64,000 nt of DNA from Chaetoderma sp. LZ-2023a (GCA_034401795.1 CM067372.1:38878861-38942860), one strand, 5' to 3'. Shown: positions 33,076 through 45,415, counted from the first letter of the stretch. Notes: generated from the letters alone by a model not told the origin. A program made the numbers and translations.

Positions 33076-33339
33076 TTATTGATACAAGTCTGCACGAATT
33101 ACCTTCCAGATCTAGTGGCATCTAATAAGAAAAGATTTATTCATTCAACCAATCAGTGCCTCTGAGAAAAACTTGCAACTTCTATAACTAAACCTTGGTA
33201 GGAAAGACTGCTAACTCTTCATCTGAACATGTCAACTGCTCTCAAATCTCAAGCTATGGTACACACCTGGGCAACAGTTAAGCATCACCCGATTATTTCA
33301 CACACACGGACATGCCATCTTATGCTACATCAATACCAT

Positions 33340-34440
33340 CAATATGTAGCATTTTGTACATTTAAATCTAATTGCAATAGATAATATTGCAAGGAAACAA
33401 CGCTTGTGATGATGTCAACGCGAGACTGAAAGAAGTTAGTAGCACTTGAACAAGTGACATGAAAATGAGCATCTGCCACACAGCTTACAACAATTGTTCC
33501 ACAGCTGACACAAATGACCTGATGGTCAGTGATGTCATCTGTAAATGTCATCCAACATTTGAACGTGGTTCTGAGTCTGTCACTGATTATTATCTGTTAT
33601 ATCAACCCTGTGCTTGGGTGGTGCCAGATATGCTCTATTGGATTCATGCCAGTGCTTGTCAGACGTAGAGTTTCAATGGCCTTCTGATGCAGATAGTCAT
33701 GTACTGCTATGGCACAATGAGGTTGATCATTGTCAGCCATGATGATAGAGTGGCCTGCAAAGACATGATTGTCAAAATGAAAACCACAACACTATCCATG
33801 ATGGTATTGTGGTATCTCGACCCATTGCGTGTCCTAGGTACAGTCACCAAATCCAGCAGAGTCGAAGGAGATGCACCCCCAGACCACAACTGAATCTGCA
33901 CCAAAGGGAACTTTCTCCAAAATGTTATGCTGGACCTTCATACTCAAGTTTGATCATCCATTGTGTGAAGCAGGAACCGATTTTCGTCACAGCAGACACC
34001 AGTGTACCCTTCTCTATCTCCGGTTCCAGTGGGCTCTTGTAGTGCACCACTTCAGACATCCATGTTTGTGATGTGAAGTGAGAAGTGGATGTAGGATTGA
34101 TCTCTGAGGTCTTATCTCATCAGCATACATCCACCTGCTAACAGCGGATATACACACCCTGTTATTTTTCCCATCTGAGTCTTAGCACTATGATGTTGGT
34201 CAATGGTGATCATCTGGTAAGGTGTACTAGGGCTATGTCTTCACACGCATTAGTCTTCCTCCCGTGTCTAGATTTTGGCCTATCCTTGACATGTGGTTGC
34301 GTATGTTTTGTATGATTACTGATATCAGAATTGTTAATGTCCAGTAGTCTGCCAATCTCTCTACATGACATGCCAGTGTTATGCATGCCCATAACCTGCC
34401 TTTTCATGCCATCAGGTAACCCTCAGTTTGGCATGGTGTT
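33340..34440 (-). pseudogene. Tc1/mariner transposase, decayed
   Basis: Read on the minus strand from 34440 down, the first open piece (34407-34210) reads MKRQVMGMHNTGMSCREIGR, then LLDINNSDISNH, a helix-turn-helix DNA-binding start. Further on, SGGASPSTLLDL and, in the other frame, WGGISFDSAGFGD match the catalytic core. About 33760-33600 encodes IIMADNDQPHCAIAVHDYLH and then GMNPIEHIWH, the D-N-x-x-P-H and N-P-I-E-H boxes of Tc1 transposases. The catalytic Asp of DNDQPH is kept. Many stops and shifts make it inactive. Terminal inverted repeats were not identified. Confidence 0.85.
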
Positions 34441-34900
34441 CACTCACAAAATCATATAAATCTCAAACTGCCCTTTCGCACATGTAACCCCCTGCGCCTA
34501 CACGTGCATTTCACATGCACAACACCACCAGGTAACAGAGACAAAAAGTAAAAGTTTAACAACTTGTTCATGTCGCAATGTTTGTATTCACTATTAATCT
34601 GCGTAGTGCTTAACTTTAATGTAGGTGTATATATTATGCAGTTTCCATCTGACAAAAGTACATTGTACAAATGATGAAATTATCCACTGGTGCACCTAGT
34701 TAAATATTAATATACATCTGTCTTATTAACTCTGGTCAAGCCAGCAAAACGCAGTGGTCTTAAGAACTCCATTTTCAGGTGAAAAGAAATTATTTTTGGA
34801 AATTTACCAAAATAACCGAGCCACTCATTCCGATAGTCGGCTCTTAAACATCTACTCCTGCAAGTGGACATTAATAAGTCAATATGTCAATTCTCTTTAT
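34441..34900. other. Tc1 flank and HP-A remnant
   Basis: 34768-34873 is a diverged HP-A copy (CGAGCCACTCATTCC remains). The rest shows no feature. Confidence 0.5.
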
Positions 34901-35158
34901 AATAGACCTTTCCACTTTGTCCATCCATCATATGACATCATAATTAACTAGGTGACATGTAGAATAACATCATAATCAATTACGTCATTATGATGTAGAT
35001 GTGCGAATTGTATGTCTTTACTATTTACTAAATATTCTGTTGAATATTTTGAAACTAATTTGACTGGGCGCTGTTGCTGCCCTAGGCCATAGACAGCAAC
35101 AGCACCCAGTCATTAGTTTCACTAAGGGCGGGGCGTAGCAAAAACTGGAAAGATCCAT
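34901..35158 (+). mobile_element. HP-B palindromic MITE, short copy
   Basis: Left end AATAGACCTTTCCACTTTGT and right end CTGGAAAGATCCATT are inverted. Centre: GGGCGCTGTTGCTGCCCTAG and CAGCAACAGCACCCAGT. Most of the right arm is deleted. Confidence 0.83.
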
Positions 35159-35242
35159 TGCTGTCCACATCATGACATTTCATGTCAGATATATATATAT
35201 ATATAATGCATGTTTATGAATATCATCATATTATATATACTT

Positions 35243-35593
35243 TAAAGGTGCATATTCACAGCAGAATGATTCGAAATAAAATTGTTAAAATTATATACTT
35301 TAAGATGATTAAATGATGTGCCTAGATGTATTGAAACGAAATAAATCTTAGCATATGATGATTTCATTATGTATAAATTAATAAAAAATTTTAAGCTATC
35401 AAATTGAATTTGAGGCACCAAGTCCCTAATTCAAATTCACAACTAAACCTATGAAATTTATTTATATGGAATGAAATCATAAGTTAAGATTGATTTCGTT
35501 TCATTACATTGAGGTACACAATTTAAGCCTCTAAAGGTATATAATTTCAACAAATTTATTTTCAAGCATTTTGGTGTGAATATGCACCTTTAA
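35243..35593. mobile_element. HP-E: 350-bp palindromic MITE
   Basis: Ends AAAGGTGCATATTCACA and TGTGAATATGCACCTTTAA are inverted. Internal arms such as GAAATAAATCTTAGCATATGA and TCATAAGTTAAGATTGATTTC also pair. It sits just left of the repeat at 35603. Confidence 0.8.
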
Positions 35594-35602
35594 GTAAGCA
35601 TT

Positions 35603-37320
35603 GTTAGCTCACCTGGCCTGAAAGGCCAAGTGAGCTTATGCCGTGGCGACCGTCCGTCCGTCGTCCGTCAACTTTTTCTTTAAACAACTACTCAAGAAGT
35701 ACGGGGCCGATTTCAATTGTATTTGGCAGGAAGCATCCCTAGGGCATAGAGATTCAAGTTTGTTCAAACGAAGCCGATCGGCCAAAATTCAAGATGGCCG
35801 GCGGCCAAAATAGCCAATTTTTAGAAACACTAAAAAATCTCCGAAACCGCTGAAGGAATTGATTCAAAACTCATAACACATCATCTAGTGCAACGGTAGA
35901 CCCATGTTTGTTCAAGGCAACCTGATTGGACGATTTGCCTGGCGGCCATCTTGGATGACCTAGTTTTCGCGAAAACGACGCGATCGGTCAAAATCCAAGA
36001 TGGCCACCGGCCAAAATGGCCGATTTTTAGACAATAAAAAATCTCCGAAACCGCAAGAAGAATTGATTCAATACTCATAACACATCATCTATGGCAACGT
36101 TAGACCCAAGTTTATTCAAGCCAACCTTATTGGCCTATTTGCTTGGCAGCCATCTTGGATGACGTGGTTTTCCCAAATACGACTTCTTCTCCCAAACTGC
36201 TGAAGGGATAGAGCTGAAATTTATTAAATATGCTTAGGGACCAAGGGCCATTCAAATTTGTTCAAAGGAATGTTGTATGTTAAAAAACATGGCCGGCATC
36301 AACCAATCAAAATTTAGCATTTGTTGGTCATATTGGTTTTTTTGTATTTGATGTATTTTGATAGCGAAAATTGCTGTATATATGCTTATCAGGGTGGCGA
36401 GTTCAAATATGCCATTCTCGAGACTGTTGGATAAACGGTTTGACTGCCATCTTGGCTTGCTTTCCTGCCATAAGCAATGGGCCCATAGTAAAGCAATGGA
36501 GAATTCTTTAAACGACTTCTCAAGAACCGCTGGACCGATTTCAATTATATTTGGCAGGAAACATCCATAGGGCATAGAGACCTAATTTGTTCAAACGAAG
36601 CGGATCGGACAAAATCCAAGATGGCCACCGGCCAAAATGGCCGATTTTTAGAACCACTTTAAAAAATCTCCGAAACCGCTGGAGGAATTGATTCAAAACT
36701 CATAACACATCATCTATGGCAACGTTAGACCCAAGTTTATTCAAGGCAACCTGATTGGCCTATTTGCTTGGCGGCCATCTTGGATGACGTAGTTTTCGCA
36801 AAAACAACTTCTCCCGAACCGCTGAAGGGATAGCGCTGAAATTTGGTAAATATGCTTAGGGACCAAGGGCCATTCAAATTTGTTCAAAGGAAGCTGATTG
36901 GCCAAAATCCAAGATGGCCACCGGCTAAACCAGCCAATTTTTAGAAATGTCTTTTAAAATCTCCGAAACGGCTTGGGGGTTGATTCAAACCTCATGAAAC
37001 ATCAGCTAATGCAGGAGAAGAACCAATTTGTTCAAGAGAACCTCATTGGCTTGGCGGCCATTTTGGATGACCTAGTTTTCGCAAAAACAACTTCGTATCC
37101 AGAATCGTTGAACGGATTGGGCCGAAATTTGGGAGATATGATATGGGACTAAGGGCGTTAAGTTTTGTTCAAAAGTAGTTGATACATAGAGAAACATGGC
37201 TTCTGTTTTCTTGTTATAACTCTGCTCAACTATGTATGGTTCTACTTATTGTTGATGACCTTTCTGGTTGAAATGCCTATGATGCAGGTGAGCGATACAG
37301 GCCCCTTGGGCCTCTTGTTC
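35603..37320 (+). repeat. TTAGCTCACCTGG-type dispersed repeat, copy 1
   Basis: Starts TTAGCTCACCTGGCCTGAAAG and ends near CAGGTGAGCGATACAGGCCC, TTGGGCCTCTTG. Internal blocks such as CCAAGATGGCCACCGG and AAATCTCCGAAACCGCT recur three to four times. Short inverted motifs (GCTCACCTG and CAGGTGAGC) sit at the ends. No protein is encoded. Two further copies follow at 40668 and 41992. Confidence 0.85.
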
Positions 37321-37412
37321 TAATTTGATAAGTTGATGATTTTGAAAACATTTTAACCCTTTAACCCTTAAAGACCAGAAATGACAACTTCCTTATGATG
37401 GAAAGAATATAT

Positions 37413-37497
37413 TGTTGCGTATTATGAAACTAATTTGACTGGGAGCTGTTGGCAGCAGCAGGTTCCAGTTAACTTAGTTTTAGAATCTATCACAGCT
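37413..37497. repeat. HP-B inner hairpin, 136 bp before an exon
   Basis: ATGAAACTAATTTGACTGGG, AGCTGTTGGCAGCAGCAGGT and TTAGTTTTAGAAT form a partial hairpin. Confidence 0.65.
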
Positions 37498-37632
37498 TGC
37501 ATGTGTATCTGTCTTGAAAATGAGCTACTGGCATTTCAAGGTTAAAGGGAAGGGTTAACAGAAAGTCAAATTGTTTTCGAAATACCCAGCAGTTTTCTTT
37601 GTTATGAATGCAGTCTGGTAAATATTTCACAG

Positions 37633-37731
37633 AAATCTGGCTATTGGTATTGGCATACAGAATTTTCCAGAAGGCCTGGCCGTCAGTCTTCCGCTCAGAG
37701 GTTCTGGAATGTCCACACTTAAAAGCTTCTG
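37633..37731 (+). CDS. SLC39A11: SLC39A11 exon: membrane segment 5 with second metal motif
   Basis: The 99-bp exon follows TATTTCACAG and ends TTCTG|GTAAGC, phase 2 in and phase 2 out. It reads [20 protein letters not shown], then [12 protein letters not shown]. The N-F-P-E-G motif is the second half of the intramembrane metal site in ZIP transporters; ZIP11 family members carry Asn-Phe-Pro-Glu-Gly here. The codon for Trp is completed by the next exon. Confidence 0.96.
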
Positions 37732-37792
37732 GTAAGCTGCTCATTTAAACCTATTATCTAACTCTAGCTACTTATGTTAAAAACTTGTGTTT

Positions 37793-38762
37793 GAAGGTTA
37801 CAGTGGTAGGTGATGACTATGATGGCGACTATATGGTGTTGAAAGGTTACAGTGGTAGGTGATGACTATGATGGGGACTATATGGTGTTGAAAGGCTACA
37901 GTTGTAGTCAATGACTATGATGGGACTATATGGTGTGGAAAGGCTACAGTTGTAGTCAATGACTATGATGGGGACTATATGGTGTTGAAAGGCTACAGTT
38001 GTAGTCAATGACTATGATGGGGACTATGTGATGTTGAAAGGCTACAGCTGTCATCAATGACTATAATGGGGACTATATGGTGTTGGAAGGCTACAGTTGT
38101 CATCACTGACTATGATGGGGACTATATGGTGTTGAAAGGCTACAGTTGTCATGAATGACTATGATGGGGACTGCATGGTGTTGGAAGGCTACAGTTGTCA
38201 TCACTGACTATGATGGGGACTATATGGTGTTGAAAGGCTACAGTTGTCATGAATGACTATGATGGGGACTGTATGGTGTTGAAAGACTACAGTTGTCATC
38301 ACTGACTATGATGGGACTATATGGTGTTGAAAGGCTACAGTTCTCATCAATGACTATAATGGCGACTATATGGTGTTGAAAGGCTACAGTTGTAGTCAAT
38401 GACTATGATGGGGACTATGTGATGTTGAAAGGCTACAGTTGTCATCAATGGCTATGATGGGGACTATATGGTGTTGGAAGGCTACAGTTGTCATCAATGA
38501 CTATGATGGGGACTAGATGGTGTTGGAAGGCTAGAGTTGTCATCAATGACTCTGATGGGGACTATATGGTGTTGGAAGGCTACAGTTGTCATCAATGACT
38601 ATGATGGGGACTATATGCTATTGAAAGGCTACAGTTGTAGTCAATGGCTATGATGGTGACTATGTAATGTTGAAAGGCTACAGTTGTCATCAATGACTAT
38701 AATGGGGACTATATGGTGTTGAAAGGCTACAGTTCTAATCGATGACAATAATGGGGACTATA
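37793..38762 (+). repeat. 50-bp minisatellite, about 19 units
   Basis: Unit GACTATATGGTGTTGAAAGG, then CTACAGTTGTCATCAATGAC and TATGATGGGG (50 bp, some 49). Variant positions include AGTCAATGAC for CATCAATGAC and GTTGGAAGG for GTTGAAAGG. It begins 62 bp after the splice donor of the exon at 37731. Confidence 0.96.
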
Positions 38763-39031
38763 TATGACAAACTGTCACTGGGCAAATGGTGCTCAAGTGA
38801 AACAAGTGTTCCTAGTTAACACAGTACACAAGCAACTATTCATCTGCGTCCTAAATGACTCCTTGGAAAATGTAGGATGTCTGACGATTTACGTCAAAAC
38901 TGAATGTTATTTAGCACTTGCCCACACAGCAGCTGACTCCACAAAGACTATGAATACTTCTCTTGCTGGTGAGAACACAGACTTCTCTGCTACCATGCAG
39001 GCATGCAAACTGCAATGAAGGCTATGTTTGT

Positions 39032-39625
39032 CAATGGACCTTTCCAGTTTATTCATCCATCATATGCCATCATAATCAAGTATGCGATGTGTAGTATGAT
39101 GTCATAATCAATAACGTCATGAATGACATCTCTAAATAAGTACATCACGAACGCATAATTGGTGACACACTAAGCGTTGTTTTATTAATTGGATTTCTAT
39201 ACTACTTAACTCTTACCTCTCTGATCTCAGTATTCTATCATTTATGTTGTCAATATCAAAGAAACTGGTGTACATTCTTCAACAATTTTGGGGCAACATG
39301 TCACTGTCTACGACAGCACCATCTCCCACCAAATTTGTTGAAAAATGAACACCAGTTCATCTTTTAATTTAATTTAAAGATTTAAAATTTTAGCACAAGT
39401 GGTATGAGTTAATAATGATGCTGTTGAATATTTTGAATCTAATTTAACTAGGTGCAAATTTGTCACCCAGTCAAACTAGTTTCAAAATATTCAACAGCTT
39501 AGCTGTGTAGTTTTCTGGAAATTGATAGTCATGGAGTTCAGGATCGATCGCTCCCAACACGAGCGAGGTGTTGGTGGAGCTTATTTGGAGATGGACAGGG
39601 CATAGCTAAAACTGTAAAGGTCCGT
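39032..39625 (+). mobile_element. HP-B palindromic MITE interrupted by HP-C
   Basis: Left end AATGGACCTTTCCAGTTTAT and right end ACTGTAAAGGTCCGT are inverted. The left arm has CATCATATGCCATCATAATC and TAACGTCATGAATGAC. HP-C occupies 39203-39413. The inner hairpin follows at about 39420-39500, then GGATCGATCGCTCCCAAC. Confidence 0.85.
39203..39413. mobile_element. HP-C palindromic MITE, nested in HP-B
   Basis: CTTAACTCTTACCTCTCTGAT and ACAAGTGGTATGAGTTAA form the ends. Inside, GAAACTGGTGTACATTCTTC pairs with GAAAAATGAACACCAGTTC. Same family as 11779-11966. Confidence 0.78.
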
Positions 39626-39799
39626 ACGGAGCCAAAGCTTGACGTAATAAAACAATGGACATGGAACATATAAAGGACCAAGAACATCTTAGAAGTGATA
39701 TGTCTCCGCTAGAGTACTATATTCGTACTTGCCATAATGGCAGTCACACATCATCTTTCAATTTATAGCGTTTGCAAAGACGGTTTGAAGAAGATCCCC

Positions 39800-40038
39800 A
39801 ACAATTGTTACTTGTTGGCCTAGCTGTTCATCCACGAGGCTGACTAATTTCAAATTTTCTCATAGAAAATGTCCATTTGCAGACCAAGAAAAGACTATTT
39901 TTAAAAATTTACCACTGGAATGACTGACTTGATAACCAAGCCAGTAATTCCAGTAGTAAATTTTCAAAAATAGTCTTCTCTTGTTTTGCAAATAAAATTC
40001 GAAATTTTCTTGAACAAATTCGATGGTTAAAGGGTTAA
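39800..40038. mobile_element. HP-A palindromic MITE
   Basis: ATGTCCATTTGCAGACCAAG and CTTCTCTTGTTTTGCAAAT form the arms; the core is GAATGACTGACTTGATAACC and its return. The right end is GATGGTTAAAGGGTTAA at 40038. Confidence 0.82.
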
Positions 40039-40083
40039 ATCATGTCAGTTGGATAATCAAAGTATGTTTATGAATTGTAACAG

Positions 40084-40431
40084 TAGACGGATCCAGTTCC
40101 AGCTAGGCCCCGCCCATTTCTAGCTAAGCTCCACCCACTTTTTACTTTGAACCCTGAATTCCCAGAATCCTAATTTCAAGGTAACTATACAGCTAAGGTG
40201 TTGAATATTTTGAAACTAATTTAACTGGGTGCTGTTGCTGCCTCACTCAAATTAGTTTCAGAATATTCAACAGAATGATTATTAAATAGTAAAAACATAC
40301 AATTTGTATACTGAGCCTTTTCATTGTTTATGACAGAGGTAGAAGCGTCACTATATATTGTGAGATGAGCCTACATGTGATGTAATTGAATATGACATCA
40401 TACTTGAGTGACAGATCAGATCCCGCAGTCG
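40084..40431 (-). mobile_element. HP-B palindromic MITE, reversed, 40 bp before an exon
   Basis: The GC-box arm comes first (GGATCCAGTTCCAGCTAGGCC, CCGCCCATTTCTAGCTAAGC), then the inner hairpin, and then the AT-rich arm with TGACATCATACTTGAG. Confidence 0.83.
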
Positions 40432-40471
40432 TTTATAGTCATGTGATGATTTGAGTGTGTTCGTGTTCCAG

Positions 40472-40630
40472 GTATGGACAGCTTAGTGGCGTGGTTGAGC
40501 CTATAGCAGGACTATTTGGTGCGTTTGCAATTTCAATAGCTGAACCCATATTGCCATACGCTCTGGCATTTGCAGCAGGTGCTATGATTTACGTGGTTGT
40601 TGATGACATAATCCCTGAAGCGCAAATGTG
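40472..40630 (+). CDS. SLC39A11: SLC39A11 exon: membrane segments 6-7
   Basis: The 159-bp exon follows TCGTGTTCCAG and ends CAAATGTG|GTGAGT, phase 2 in and phase 2 out. It reads [20 protein letters not shown], then [20 protein letters not shown] and [12 protein letters not shown]. The V-E-P and [15 protein letters not shown] segments are signatures of the ZIP11/ZupT-like (GufA) branch. The E-x-x-x-x-A-G-A segment contributes to the channel. A TTAGCTCACC repeat begins 38 bases after the exon. Confidence 0.96.
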
Positions 40631-40667
40631 GTGAGTATGCTAGAAAGTGATTTTATTATAATCTTTA

Positions 40668-41985
40668 TTAGCTCACCTGGCCCGAAGGGCCAAGTGAGCT
40701 TATGCCGTGGCAACCATCCGTCGTCCGTCCTTCCATCAATTTTTGCTTTAAAACATTACTCCTCATTAACAATTGACGGATTTCAACCAAAGGACACTGT
40801 GGTCGTAGGCTCCAGAACTTTTGATTCATCAATTTTCTTGGTGAAAATCTTAAATTATATGATAAATGTAGCGGAAATTGTCAAATTGCTTCTCCTTACC
40901 ATTCTGACCGATTTCAACCAAACTTGGCTGAAAGAATCCTATGGCCATAGGCTCTAGAATTTACATTCAGAATTTTGATTCGTCAATTTCTTGGTTGAAA
41001 ACCTTAGATTTTATGGGAAAATGTACCAGAAATTGTCAAATTACTTCTCACCATTGGGAACGATTTAAACCAAATTAGGCTAAAACGATCCTATGGTCAT
41101 AGGCTCTAGAACTCAGATTTTTGATTCCTCAATTTTTGTTGTTGAAAATCTTAGATTTTATTAAAAATTTACCAGAAATTGTCAAGTTGATTCTTCTCCT
41201 TACCATTTTGATGGGGCTCTGGATCTGCCATTCAGAATTCTGATTCATCAAATCTTTGGGTGAAAATCTGAGATTTTATGAAAAATGTACCGGAAATTGT
41301 CAAATTGCTTCTCCCTAACATTCTGAGCGATTCCATCCAAATTTGGCTGAAAGGAAGAAGCCTGCGGTGATGGGCTCTAGAACATCCATACAAAATTTTG
41401 ATTCGTCATTTTTTGGGATGAAATCTTATATTTTATTTTAAATGTACTAGAAATTGTCAAATTGTTTCGTCTCGTTACCATCTTGAGCGGTTTTAACCAA
41501 ATTTGGCTGAAAGGATCCTATGGCCATAGGCTCTAGAACTTCCATTCAGAATTTTGATTGATAAATCTTTTGGGTAAAAATCTTTGATTTTATGAAAAAT
41601 TTACTGGAAATTGTCAAATTGCTATGCCTCCCTAGCTGCTTGAAATATTTCAACCAAATTTCACTAGATAGATTCTATGGTGGTAGTCTCTAGAAAATCT
41701 ATTCAGAATTTTGATTGATCAATTTTTGGGGTGAAAATCTTAGATATTATGAAAAATTTACCAGAAATTGTCAATACGTTGCTTTTCTTTAGTCACTTGA
41801 CATATTTCAACCAAATTTGGTTAGAATGATCCTATCATGGTAGACTCTAGAACATCTATTCAGAATTTTAATTTGGGTGGTCATCTTTGATTTTCCGGAA
41901 ATTATCCATCATATCTATTTAAATGCAAATGGTTCAAATGCTAATGGTCCAAGGTGAGCGCTACATGCCCTTGGGCCTCTTGTTG
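40668..41985 (+). repeat. TTAGCTCACCTGG-type dispersed repeat, copy 2
   Basis: Starts TTAGCTCACCTGGCCCGAAGG and ends GGTGAGCGCTACATGCCCTT, GGGCCTCTTG. Internally it is built from about seven diverged units near 155 bp, each with CAACCAAATTTGGCTGAAAGG, GCTCTAGAACTTCCATTCAG and GAAATTGTCAAATTGCTTCT. Confidence 0.88.
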
Positions 41986-41991
41986 ATTATT

Positions 41992-43028
41992 ATTAGCACA
42001 CCTGGCCTGAAGGGCCAAGTGAGCTTATGCTGTAGCGACTGTCCGTCGTCCGTCCGTCAACTTTTGCTTTAAAACACTACTCCTCATTAACCACTTTGGC
42101 GATTTCAACCACATTTGGCTGGAAGTAACATATAGTCCTAGGCTCTAGAACTTCCATTCAGAATTTTGATTCATCAATCTTTTGGGTGAAAACCTTAGAT
42201 TTTATGAATAATATACTGGAAATTGTCAAATTGCATCTTCTCCTTAACCTGACCGATTTTCAACCAAATTTGACTGAAAGGATGCTATGGCCATAGTCTC
42301 TAGAACATCCCTTCAGAATTTTGATTCATCAATTTTTTGGGTGAAAATCTGAGCTTTTATGACAAATGTACCAGAAATTGTCAAATTACCTTACCATTCT
42401 GAGCAATTTCAATCAAATTTGCTGTGGTGATTGGCTCTAGAACTTCCATTCAGAAAATCTTAGAGTTTATGGAAAAATTTACTGGAAATGATCAAAATGC
42501 TACTCCGCCAGAGCTGCGTGACATATTTCAACCAAATTTGGTTAGATGGGTTCTATGGTGGTAGGTTCCAGAGCTTCCATCAGAATTTTGATTGAGCTAT
42601 TTTTTGGGTGAAAATCTTAGATGTTATGACAACTTTACTGGAAATTGTCAAATTACTTCTGCTTGTCAACTTAACTGATTTCAAGCAAATATGGCCAAAA
42701 GGATCCTATGATCATAAGCTCTAGAATTTGCATTCAGAATTTTGATTCATCATTTTTTTAGGTAAAAATCTTATATTTTATTACAAATTTACTAGGAATA
42801 ATCAAATTGCTTCTTCTTAGTACTTTGAGAAATTTTAACCAAACTTGGCTAAAATCATCCTATGATCATGGGCGCCAGAATTACCATTCAGAATTTTGAT
42901 TGGTAGATTTTTTCCGTGAAAATCTTTTTTTCCATCTTGTTTAATGTAGCGAATCAGTATATTTAAATGCAAATGCTTCAAATGCTAATGGTCCAGGTGA
43001 GCGTCACAGGCCCTTGGGTCTCTTGTTT
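41992..43028 (+). repeat. TTAGCTCACCTGG-type dispersed repeat, copy 3 (tandem with copy 2)
   Basis: Starts TTAGCACACCTGGCCTGAAGG only a few bases after copy 2 and ends GTGAGCGTCACAGGCCCTTG, GGTCTCTTGTT. Same internal 155-bp units. Confidence 0.86.
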
Positions 43029-43069
43029 TAGATAAAGCCTATGATGTTAGTAGGGTTTATGTAACACCC

Positions 43070-43375
43070 CATCCAATTCGTGAGTCCATTTCCTCACCCA
43101 AATATGACGTCATCTTCAACTACGCAATGTGTATGCCGACGTGAATGATTCGATTAAGCCCATCTTTAACGCTTAATGTTGTATGTTTTCTCTATTTAAG
43201 AAACATGCTCTTGAATATTTTTGAAACTAATTTGATTGGGCGCTGTTGCGTACCTGTACAGTCTTATGGAAATTGATAGTCAGGAAGTTCGGGGATTGAC
43301 CGATCCAACACGAGCGAGATGAGGGTGGAGCTTAGCTAGAGATAGGCGGGGTATAGCTAAGACTGGAAAGGTCCC
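43070..43375 (+). mobile_element. HP-B MITE, hairpin partly deleted
   Basis: Left arm with TGACGTCA (43105-43112) and right arm with GATAGGCGGGGTATAGC and ACTGGAAAGGTCC. The return strand of the inner hairpin is missing after GGGCGCTGTTGCG. Confidence 0.78.
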
Positions 43376-44896
43376 TTATATCTCTGCATTGCTGCAGTTC
43401 ATAAAGATTCACATGAATTTAATGTTATGTTTATTCTGTCAGAATTTTTATACAAGAACTTATAAAACTAACTGTTATTTATAATCATACACAATTGAAA
43501 AAGTAATAAAATCAGACATTATAGTACAGTGATAATGTGCTGATTGTGTCCTGGTTTATGAGTCACTACGTATTGTCAAGCTATGGTGAGACACTCGGGT
43601 AATCACCTTCCCTCTTCACTGCCTCACATAATGGTTAGGTGCCAGCATAAAGCTGCAGGTAAGATCTGTGATAGAAGCATCCAGTTCTAGCTATGCCCCG
43701 CTCATTTCTACATAAACTTCAAAGACATATAAGTCATGCACTTGGCAGACTTTATGACGGGGTATTCGCTGTCAATTATGATGGTGACGTCAGATTCAGC
43801 CATTAACTTCCTTCATATGCATCGTGATAGTATGTATCTTCAAAGACTTCAATATGTAAACCAGAACAATCAGATTGGAAACCCTCATTCTCACATTTTT
43901 GTCATATTGTAGAGTTTTCAGATTTTTTCCAGATTTTTCAGATCACTCCCAAACTTGTGGTATGTTAGTTTATTAGTTTACAGTCACACGCTTTCTTGTG
44001 TTAAAGTTTGAGCCGCATCGGACCAGTTGCTTCTGTGATGCCCATAGATCAAAATTTTGATCCAATCCAGATACAGGTTATATGGTTATACTATCCTGAC
44101 GGTAGATAGGAGTTGGAAAACCTCTGGCAGGGCATGTTCCTTTGTTCTGTTAAAATTTAAGCTGAGTCAAGTAATGAGTTTTTTGAGACACGGCTCTGGT
44201 CATACAGACAGGCAGACAGACCTGAATACATGACCATCTTCCCCTTATGTAGCGAGGGTAGTCATTGTGTGAGCATATCCAGCTTATACAGTACATGATA
44301 CAATACATGAGCATTGGCTTTGTATGTTCTGTAATCATGGAAGCGGCTGATTGGTTATCGAAGGAAAGTTCAGCTAGTCGTGTTTTATCCATCCCGGTCG
44401 ATTGGCAGGCGATCAGGCAGGTGGCTGAGGGGAAATTTGTGGAAACATGGGCAATCTCCTTCACATTTTGTCGGCTCAGGAGTATAAATGTGTACCAGTT
44501 TAAAACTTGTTGGTTACCAATAATAGACTGAAATAAAAACCAGCGTAGATATGGCGTGAATGGGACCAGGAATCAGGGACTTTATAGATGCTTGTTTTCT
44601 CCAATCAGGTGATACATATGCCCCACAGAAACTGTGCATGGTGTTTTCATCTTTTCATCATGCCCTCATAAAAACATATTCAGGACTTAATAGTTAAATG
44701 TTGATACATTTCTCCAGTTTACAAGTTTCGAAAATCAACATGAATTTCATAGTTAACAGCGTTTAGGAATATGTCATTGCATGAATTTCATAGTTAACGG
44801 CATTTAGGAATGTGTCATTTCAGGTAAGTTAACCCCTTAACACTTAAAATGTCAGTTTCTCAATTTCATGACACCTATGCTACTGCTAGAAATCTG

Positions 44897-44978
44897 TTGA
44901 ATATTTTAAAACTAATTTAACTGGAACCTGTTGCCATCGACAGCAACAGGTCCAAGCCAAATTCAAAATATTCAACAG
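44897..44978. repeat. HP-B inner hairpin
   Basis: TTGAATATTTTAAAACTAAT, AACCTGTTGCCATCGACAGC and AACAGG, then TTCAAAATATTCAACAG. Outer arms absent. Confidence 0.78.
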
Positions 44979-45415
44979 AATATTCCTTACATCAGATAGA
45001 ATTTTCTTTGTCCGCAAATCCACATTTTCTATGAAAATTTTTTAATTTTCTTGACCAAATTTGAGGGTTAAATTGTCTAATGAATATCAAGCAGTTTTTT
45101 TCATGATTCTCAAAAACTAGATTCACTCAGGTTAGATTACATACAGTATAGTTAGCCTATTGAAAAGTGTATTTGTGAAATCGTTTTACCTCTACAGAAA
45201 CAAGCTTATCAGTTTCCAAATTACATTTTCTTATTTGTATATAACTCTAATCTGTGTAAGAGTTATCTGACTTGAATGGTTTTTATATGTAAGTCATAAT
45301 GTTATGAAATGCGAATGTAAAGGGAGATAATGCATATGAAAATATGTAACATCTGACAGGAAGGAGTGCCTTACCTTGAACACAGCTAATGTGCTATTGA
45401 ACTAATATCATACAA

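Larger units (their letters stand above)
37732..40471 (+). other. SLC39A11 intron with 50-bp minisatellite and MITEs
   Basis: Holds the minisatellite at 37793-38762, an HP-B copy with HP-C nested inside (39032-39625), an HP-A copy (39800-40038) and a reversed HP-B copy (40084-40431). No extra exon is seen. Confidence 0.8.

Noticed and set aside
44150..44531. Antiparallel ORFs of 104 and 88 residues
   Set aside because: No domain, no splice context that fits SLC39A11, and codon pattern like the surrounding intron.
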